This document shows, in pieces, positions 59,703 through 64,000 of a stretch of DNA of 64,000 nt. Numbering within the stretch: the stretch's first letter is position 1; every line of letters starts with the position of its first letter. The stretch covers positions 868,001 to 932,000 of the forward strand of contig JACKHV010000001.1 of assembly GCA_020638835.1 (NCBI GenBank), read 5' to 3'. Under the pieces are notes generated by a model that worked only from the letters and a program-made list of their open reading frames with translations, made no database searches and had not been told where the DNA came from. Both the position numbers and the translations under genes were made by a program. This DNA is from Planctomycetota bacterium (lineage in GTDB: Bacteria; Planctomycetota; UBA1135; GCA-002686595).

Positions 59703-59898
59703 CTCTCCTCCTGGTGAGAGTCTCATTCTACCGGATGGGCGCCGAATTCAGGAGGCGCGAGGCTCGCTGGCCCAGGCGAGGGGACTTCTGAACTCAGCAA
59801 GGCCCTTGTGGGGGACGCAGGGGGGGGTACTGTAGTCACTCATCCGATCCGCTGGCCCTCGCTTCCCGCACAGGGGCCGCTCGAACCCGAGGACACCC

Positions 59899-60339
59899 AT
59901 GCGCTCGCTCATGAACGTCGCGCTGTTGTGCGCACTGCTCTTGGTTCTCTTGGCCGCCGTCTCCGCCGCGGCCTCTCCGCTGCTCTTCGGAAACTCGGAC
60001 GCCTGCAAGGGGTCCGCCAAGTACGTCGGTGGAACGCCTGCCTGGGTGATCGCGTGCACCGGATCTGGCTGTGGCGCGAACGGGAACCGACCCTGCTCCA
60101 CGGGGAGCGGAGGCGTTCCGGGTGCCTACTTCACGTACTGCGGATGTCCGAACGATCCGAACACGAATCCCGACACCCCGATCTGTTGTTATGCGACCGT
60201 AGACAGCCAGACCGGGCTTCCGAGTAGCAACGGATTCTGCAAGGGCCAGACGCTGGCCTCGGATCACTGCGAGCCGCCGCCGTGTTCGTTGCTCTCTCCC
60301 TCGGAGACGGAGCGGGTCGGCGCATGTGTAGGCGAGTGA
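59899..60339 (+). CDS. Secreted Cys-rich protein resembling methylamine dehydrogenase light chain (MauA-like)
   Basis: The 146-residue protein has a signal peptide (LLCALLLVLLAAVSAAAS) and 12 Cys in the mature part, the number that makes six disulfides in MauA. The order CKGSAKYVGGTPAWVIAC resembles the MauA stretch around its first cofactor Trp (C-x-n-K-x-n-W-V-x-x-C). Later ICCY stands where MauA has a second Trp next to a Cys. So one cofactor Trp seems kept and the other replaced by Cys. The resemblance is by eye from memory of the family. A MauE-like gene lies two genes downstream. It may instead be an unrelated Cys-rich secreted peptide. Confidence 0.6.
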   Translation: MRSLMNVALLCALLLVLLAAVSAAASPLLFGNSDACKGSAKYVGGTPAWVIACTGSGCGANGNRPCSTGSGGVPGAYFTYCGCPNDPNTNPDTPICCYATVDSQTGLPSSNGFCKGQTLASDHCEPPPCSLLSPSETERVGACVGE

Positions 60340-60412
60340 GCCAGGAGGCACGATCGGTGCGCGAAGCACCTGGATCGGAGCACTCGCGACGCATCCTGCC
60401 CAGAGGGACCTG

Positions 60413-62107
60413 ATGCCCGCGCGTCGAACGTGGTTCGTCTGCGCCGGCTCAGTCCTGCTGGTGCTGTTGTTCGCGTGCGTGCTGTTCACCGATCGAAGGG
60501 GAGAGGCGAGAGCGTTGCGTCGAGCAGAACCCACGGCGAGTGCAACCGTGGTTGCGCCGGCGGCCCGCAAGCTCGAGGTGTCGGACCGTCGTGAAGCCGC
60601 GGCTGCTTCGGCCTCGGGTGCACCGGTATCGAGTGGGAAAGAACAGCGCCTCGCCGTTCTGCGCGTCATCGATGCCGAGTCAGGAGCAGCGGTCGCCGGA
60701 GCATCCGTGTGGTCGAGTGAAGTTCCTGGAGTCCAGAGCCCACTCGGTGAAACCGACGATGACGGTCTGCTCACGATCAGTGGCCGAGTCGAAATCCTCA
60801 CGGTCGCGCAAGACGGTTACGCAACGGCGACCGAATCGATCGGAGACGCGGCGCCCCCGGAACTCGTCGTAGCGCTGATGCGCGAGGCCGTGATCACGGG
60901 TCAGGTCGTCGACGTGAGGGGACTACCGACATCGAAAAGGCCGCTGGTCCTGGCGTACGCGGACGGATCTGCGCCCCCCAAGTCGCAAGTCGCGAGTTGG
61001 CTGACACGCAAGTGGCCCGGGTTGCATATCAGTCGCGTGGATCGAACGGGCGCCTTCGAGCTGTCCGGGCTGCAACGCGGGGAGAAGTACACGCTGGCGG
61101 TTGCAGGCGAGGGAGTCGTACTTCCCAGGAGGGTCGACGGGGTGCTCGCCGGAGAGACGGGCGTCACGATCGAAGTGCGCCAGCTGTTCGGCGCAGTCGT
61201 TCGAGTCGTGAGCCAGGGAGGTGGGCCGCTCCGCACATCCGAGGATCTCTGGGCGCTTCCCGGTCCGCAGTGGACCTGGCCCGAACGCGAGTGGCGTGGA
61301 CTCGCCACCGATTCCTTGGAGGGCGCTCTCAGCGGCCTGAGCTCTGAGCAGACCAGCCGGCTTTGGTCGGATCGTTACGTCTGGCTCTTCTGGACCGATG
61401 CGCCGAGCGAGCCTCCTGCCTTGGGACCGATTCGATTCTCGGGTCACCTCGCGGGATACCATCGCTTCGACGGGAACGTCGAGCTTCCGCCCGTGTCCGG
61501 CGACCTCGCAGAGGTCCGCTTGGAACTCAGTCCTGCGGCGTCGGCGTGGGGTCGGTTGAACGTGACCATCCTCCACGGCGACTCGCCGCAGCCGAGGACA
61601 CGTGCGCCGATCCGAGGAGGAGTCGGCGATCTCGTGCTCAAGACCACTGACACGGGCCGGACGTTCACTCGTCCTCTCGCGAGTCTTGACGACGACGTGA
61701 TCCGCATCGACGGAGTGCCGGAAGGTGACTACTTGTTGTATCTCACCACGAAGCACGGCGCGTTCAACAGCGCGAAGGACGATGCTCCAGTCTCCTTACA
61801 CATCGACGGGGAGCAACAGGTGGACGTGACGGTGGACATCTCGGGTCTCTGCTCGGTGAACTTCGACGTGAAGTCTGATACGGAGCCCTACCGTGGAGAG
61901 CTCGGTCTCGAGGTCCATCGGATGAGCTCACCGGCGAGTACCTTCGTCAGTTTCGAGAGCCCGCCCTTCATTCTGCAAGGTCTGCCACCAGGGCAGTATC
62001 GCTTCACGATGTACACGCCTGCGCTCTCGACGAGCGAGGACTGGGTCGAGCTGTCGATTCCGGGTCGATCCGGAGAGGCTGCGGTGATTCGCTTCGCGGC
62101 GCCGTGA
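60413..62107 (+). CDS. Membrane-anchored protein with carboxypeptidase-regulatory-like domains
   Basis: The 564-residue protein has an N-terminal membrane anchor (WFVCAGSVLLVLLFACVLF). Beta-sandwich domains of the carboxypeptidase regulatory-like kind follow: LRVIDAESGAAVAGASVW, ITGQVVDVRGLPTSKRP and ISRVDRTGAFELSGLQRGEKYTLAV (in two parts). Later IDGVPEGDYLLYL and LQGLPPGQYRFTMY are PEG-type prealbumin-like turns. Such domains bind or scaffold at the surface; no enzyme motif is seen. It lies between the Cys-rich protein and the MauE-like gene, the latter overlapping its stop by four bases. Confidence 0.75.
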   Translation: MPARRTWFVCAGSVLLVLLFACVLFTDRRGEARALRRAEPTASATVVAPAARKLEVSDRREAAAASASGAPVSSGKEQRLAVLRVIDAESGAAVAGASVWSSEVPGVQSPLGETDDDGLLTISGRVEILTVAQDGYATATESIGDAAPPELVVALMREAVITGQVVDVRGLPTSKRPLVLAYADGSAPPKSQVASWLTRKWPGLHISRVDRTGAFELSGLQRGEKYTLAVAGEGVVLPRRVDGVLAGETGVTIEVRQLFGAVVRVVSQGGGPLRTSEDLWALPGPQWTWPEREWRGLATDSLEGALSGLSSEQTSRLWSDRYVWLFWTDAPSEPPALGPIRFSGHLAGYHRFDGNVELPPVSGDLAEVRLELSPAASAWGRLNVTILHGDSPQPRTRAPIRGGVGDLVLKTTDTGRTFTRPLASLDDDVIRIDGVPEGDYLLYLTTKHGAFNSAKDDAPVSLHIDGEQQVDVTVDISGLCSVNFDVKSDTEPYRGELGLEVHRMSSPASTFVSFESPPFILQGLPPGQYRFTMYTPALSTSEDWVELSIPGRSGEAAVIRFAAP

Positions 62108-62523
62108 AGATGGGCACTCGCGACGCACTGATCACGACCACAAGGGTCACCCTCGCACTCGTGTTCGTCGCGGCGGCCGCTGCGAAGTTGTTCCTGGGTG
62201 AGGACAGCCATTCGCACTCTGGGAGCGGATTCGAAGAGCTCCTCCGCTCGGATTGGCTCAGGCACTGCGTCAGCGTCGTGGAGCTCTCGACCGCCTGCCT
62301 GTTGGTGTCTCGATCGTGGCGCGTCGGCCTCGACCTGTCGGTGTTGCTGGCGATCGGGTTCCTAGCAGTTCTACTCGGTCTCTTGCTGCTCGACGTTCCG
62401 GTCTCCTCGTGCGGCTGCATCGGTTCGATCCCGATCGATCTCACCACTCACGCGTTGCTCGCCTTTGGTATCGGCGGCGCCGCCCTCCTGGCGGGCCTGA
62501 TCGCCCGAACGCCGTCTCCCTGA
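62104..62523 (+). CDS. MauE/DoxX-like membrane protein
   Basis: The 139-residue protein has four hydrophobic helices (VTLALVFVAAAAAKLFL, CVSVVELSTACLLVS, SVLLAIGFLAVLLGLLLL and HALLAFGIGGAALLAGLIA). The loop VSSCGCIGSIPID carries the SCGC-x-G motif of MauE, the membrane protein needed to form MauA disulfides during methylamine dehydrogenase maturation. GTG start overlapping the previous stop (GTGA). This is consistent with disulfide handling for the Cys-rich protein at 59899, an inference from context. Confidence 0.75.
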   Translation: MKMGTRDALITTTRVTLALVFVAAAAAKLFLGEDSHSHSGSGFEELLRSDWLRHCVSVVELSTACLLVSRSWRVGLDLSVLLAIGFLAVLLGLLLLDVPVSSCGCIGSIPIDLTTHALLAFGIGGAALLAGLIARTPSP

Positions 62524-62527
62524 GCGA

Positions 62528-64000
62528 CTAGTTCGTGAGGGATATCGCTCTCGCAGTCGTCAAGATCCCCAATCGATGCAGCTCCGCCGCGAAGCCCTCG
62601 AGCTTCGCGCGCGCCGCGCCGTGCGCGTCGAGCGCCGGATCGATCGAGTCGAGCAGGGCGCCGAGCGATCCCGCTTCGCGCAGGGCGTCGAGCGCGCGGG
62701 CGCCGTCGGGGCTGAGCTCGCAGAACTCGGCGGCGTAGCCGTCGTAGGCGAGCACGCGGCGGCGCGGCGCGACAGGGGCGAGGCGCGCGGCGGCGGTCTC
62801 GGCGGCGTGTGCGTCGAAGCGGCCGGTGAGGAAGTCGGGGCGCACGGCGCGCGCGAGCGGCGTGGCGAGCGTGCGGCGCACTTCGTTGTAGCCGTAAGGC
62901 AGCTCGAGGAGGCGCAAGCCGTCGCTCACTGCGAGCTCGGGCTGCGCTGTGCGCGACTCGCGCGCTGCGGTGCGCGCGCGGCACTCGGCCTCGAAGGACT
63001 CCGGCGTCGCGCCGCGCGCGAGGTGCAGGAAGTAGTGCGACTTCTGCATGAAGTAGAGGATCGTGTCGCCGGCGAAGAGCGGCAGGAACTCGGCGAAGCC
63101 CCGCATCATCTCCTCGAACATCTCGGCGGCCTCTTCCTGCGTCATGCCCTGCTTCGCGACGTAGTCGTGGTAGAGCTGCAAGTCCGCGTCCGGGTCGTCG
63201 CGGATCTCGATGCCGAACAACTCGGGCTCGCGATAGGTCTGCGCGACCTCGTCGATGTGGAAGGTCTGCAGCGAGACCTCGCGCACGACGCCGGCGTGCT
63301 CGCGCAGGAAGTCGAGCGTCGCGCGCGCTTCTTCGCGCGTCTCGGTCGGGAAGCCGACCATCGCGTAGAAGGTGACGCTGATGCCGGCGTTCGCGCAGTT
63401 CGTCGCGACGTCGACGGTCGACTTCAAGCTCTGGCCCTTCTTCATCAGCTTCAAGAGGCGCGGCGTGGCGGTCTCGAAGCCGAACAGCAGCTTGCGGCAG
63501 CCGGACGCGTAGAGCAGCTTCGCGCCTTCCTCGTCGTAGGCCTTCGGTTCGACGCGCGCGTCGCACCACCAGCGGATGTCCGCGTCGCGGTCGATCAGTT
63601 CCTGCGGCAGGTCGCGGATCATGCCGGGCGGCATGCAGTCCGTGATGAGGTTCACGTTGCGCGCGCCGGTGCGTTCCTTCAGCGCGAGCACGTGGTCGAC
63701 GATCGACTTCGCCGAGCGCGTGCGATAGCCGGGACCGATCACGGTCGGAAGCGTGCAGAACGCGCACTCGCCGTAGTAGCAGCCGCGGTTGATGTCGTAG
63801 GGGATCACCGTCTCCGGCGAGAAGTAGAGCTCGAAGGGGATGCCGGTGAAGTCGGGCACCGGCGCGTCGTCGAGCTTGATCGGGTGCATGCCGAGGTTGC
63901 GCACCGCGCGCGGCGTCGCGCCCGAGCGGTCGATCCACATCAGCGAGCCGACGTCGTGCAGGTCGGTGCCGTCGCGCAGCGCCTTGCACAGCGCCTCCAT
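62528..64000 (-). CDS. B12-binding-type radical SAM protein (5' truncated)
   Basis: The 490 visible residues hold a radical SAM domain with the cluster motif GCYYGECAFC (C-x4-C-x2-C, as in CYWGRC-type B12-binding radical SAM enzymes). YDINRG precedes it, and GCRKLLFGFETATPRLL and MVGFPTETREEAR match the SAM-binding barrel. The ATG at the window edge is likely internal: the sequence before the barrel (CKALRDGTDLHDVGSLMWI) is the end of the usual B12-binding region, which should lie beyond 64000. The substrate is unknown. A C-terminal domain of about 150 residues follows the barrel. Confidence 0.85.
   Translation of the reverse strand: MEALCKALRDGTDLHDVGSLMWIDRSGATPRAVRNLGMHPIKLDDAPVPDFTGIPFELYFSPETVIPYDINRGCYYGECAFCTLPTVIGPGYRTRSAKSIVDHVLALKERTGARNVNLITDCMPPGMIRDLPQELIDRDADIRWWCDARVEPKAYDEEGAKLLYASGCRKLLFGFETATPRLLKLMKKGQSLKSTVDVATNCANAGISVTFYAMVGFPTETREEARATLDFLREHAGVVREVSLQTFHIDEVAQTYREPELFGIEIRDDPDADLQLYHDYVAKQGMTQEEAAEMFEEMMRGFAEFLPLFAGDTILYFMQKSHYFLHLARGATPESFEAECRARTAARESRTAQPELAVSDGLRLLELPYGYNEVRRTLATPLARAVRPDFLTGRFDAHAAETAAARLAPVAPRRRVLAYDGYAAEFCELSPDGARALDALREAGSLGALLDSIDPALDAHGAARAKLEGFAAELHRLGILTTARAISLTN

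Overview
The window is a high-GC (roughly 70%) chromosomal segment of a Gram-negative bacterium. Several traits point to Planctomycetota, most like the FG-GAP-rich marine lineages: CRTAC1-type FG-GAP proteins with an ASPIC/UnbV tail, a shared C-terminal domain on secreted proteins, paired HEAT plus von Willebrand A proteins, a carboxypeptidase-regulatory-like exported protein, an ECF-like sigma factor, and LptE/TPR outer-membrane lipoproteins. The phylum call is inference from protein style; there is no 16S gene here. No prophage, IS element, CRISPR array or tRNA was recognised. Layout: 1-3.2 kb carries a truncated M1 aminopeptidase, a ferritin-like protein and an AhpD-like enzyme whose frame runs through an in-frame TGA in a C-x-x-U motif followed by a candidate SECIS hairpin, so it is very probably a selenoprotein. 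3.3-3.7 kb is a long non-coding palindromic element. 3.7-8 kb has an FG-GAP protein, a small unknown protein, a NUDIX hydrolase and the RNase P RNA gene. 8-11 kb has a HEAT/vWA protein and an alpha/beta hydrolase-like protein lacking its nucleophile, ending in a 121-bp near-perfect palindrome that spans both stop codons of a convergent gene pair. 11-17.6 kb (minus strand) has ruvX, a mannose-1-phosphate guanylyltransferase, a giant AsmA-like protein and alanine racemase. 17.8 kb encodes an 86-residue bacterial histone-fold protein with a lysine-rich tail, followed by a BtpA-family protein and a second palindromic element. 19.4-29.6 kb is a minus-strand housekeeping cluster: recO, a TPR lipoprotein, lptE, ftsH, folP, a fused diadenylate cyclase-CdaR protein, glmM and tsaB. 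This joins c-di-AMP signalling to cell-wall precursor supply in one transcriptional direction. 29.7-44.2 kb is mixed: two secreted proteins sharing a C-terminal domain, a CNNM/CorC protein, a sigma factor, hutI, a run of exported proteins of unknown role, an STT3-like membrane protein, an HDOD protein, hisS and a PilZ protein. 44.2-57.6 kb is a complete minus-strand nuoABCDEFGHIJKLMN operon for respiratory complex I, with most cistrons overlapping by four or more bases. 57.8-64 kb holds a second HEAT/vWA protein, a 58-residue unknown protein, and a three-gene plus-strand cluster (a MauA-like cysteine-rich secreted protein, a carboxypeptidase-regulatory-like protein and a MauE-like membrane protein). 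It ends in a truncated B12-binding-type radical SAM gene. The main candidates for new biology are the selenoprotein, the tailed histone, the MauA/MauE-like cluster, the palindromes and the cyclase-CdaR fusion.
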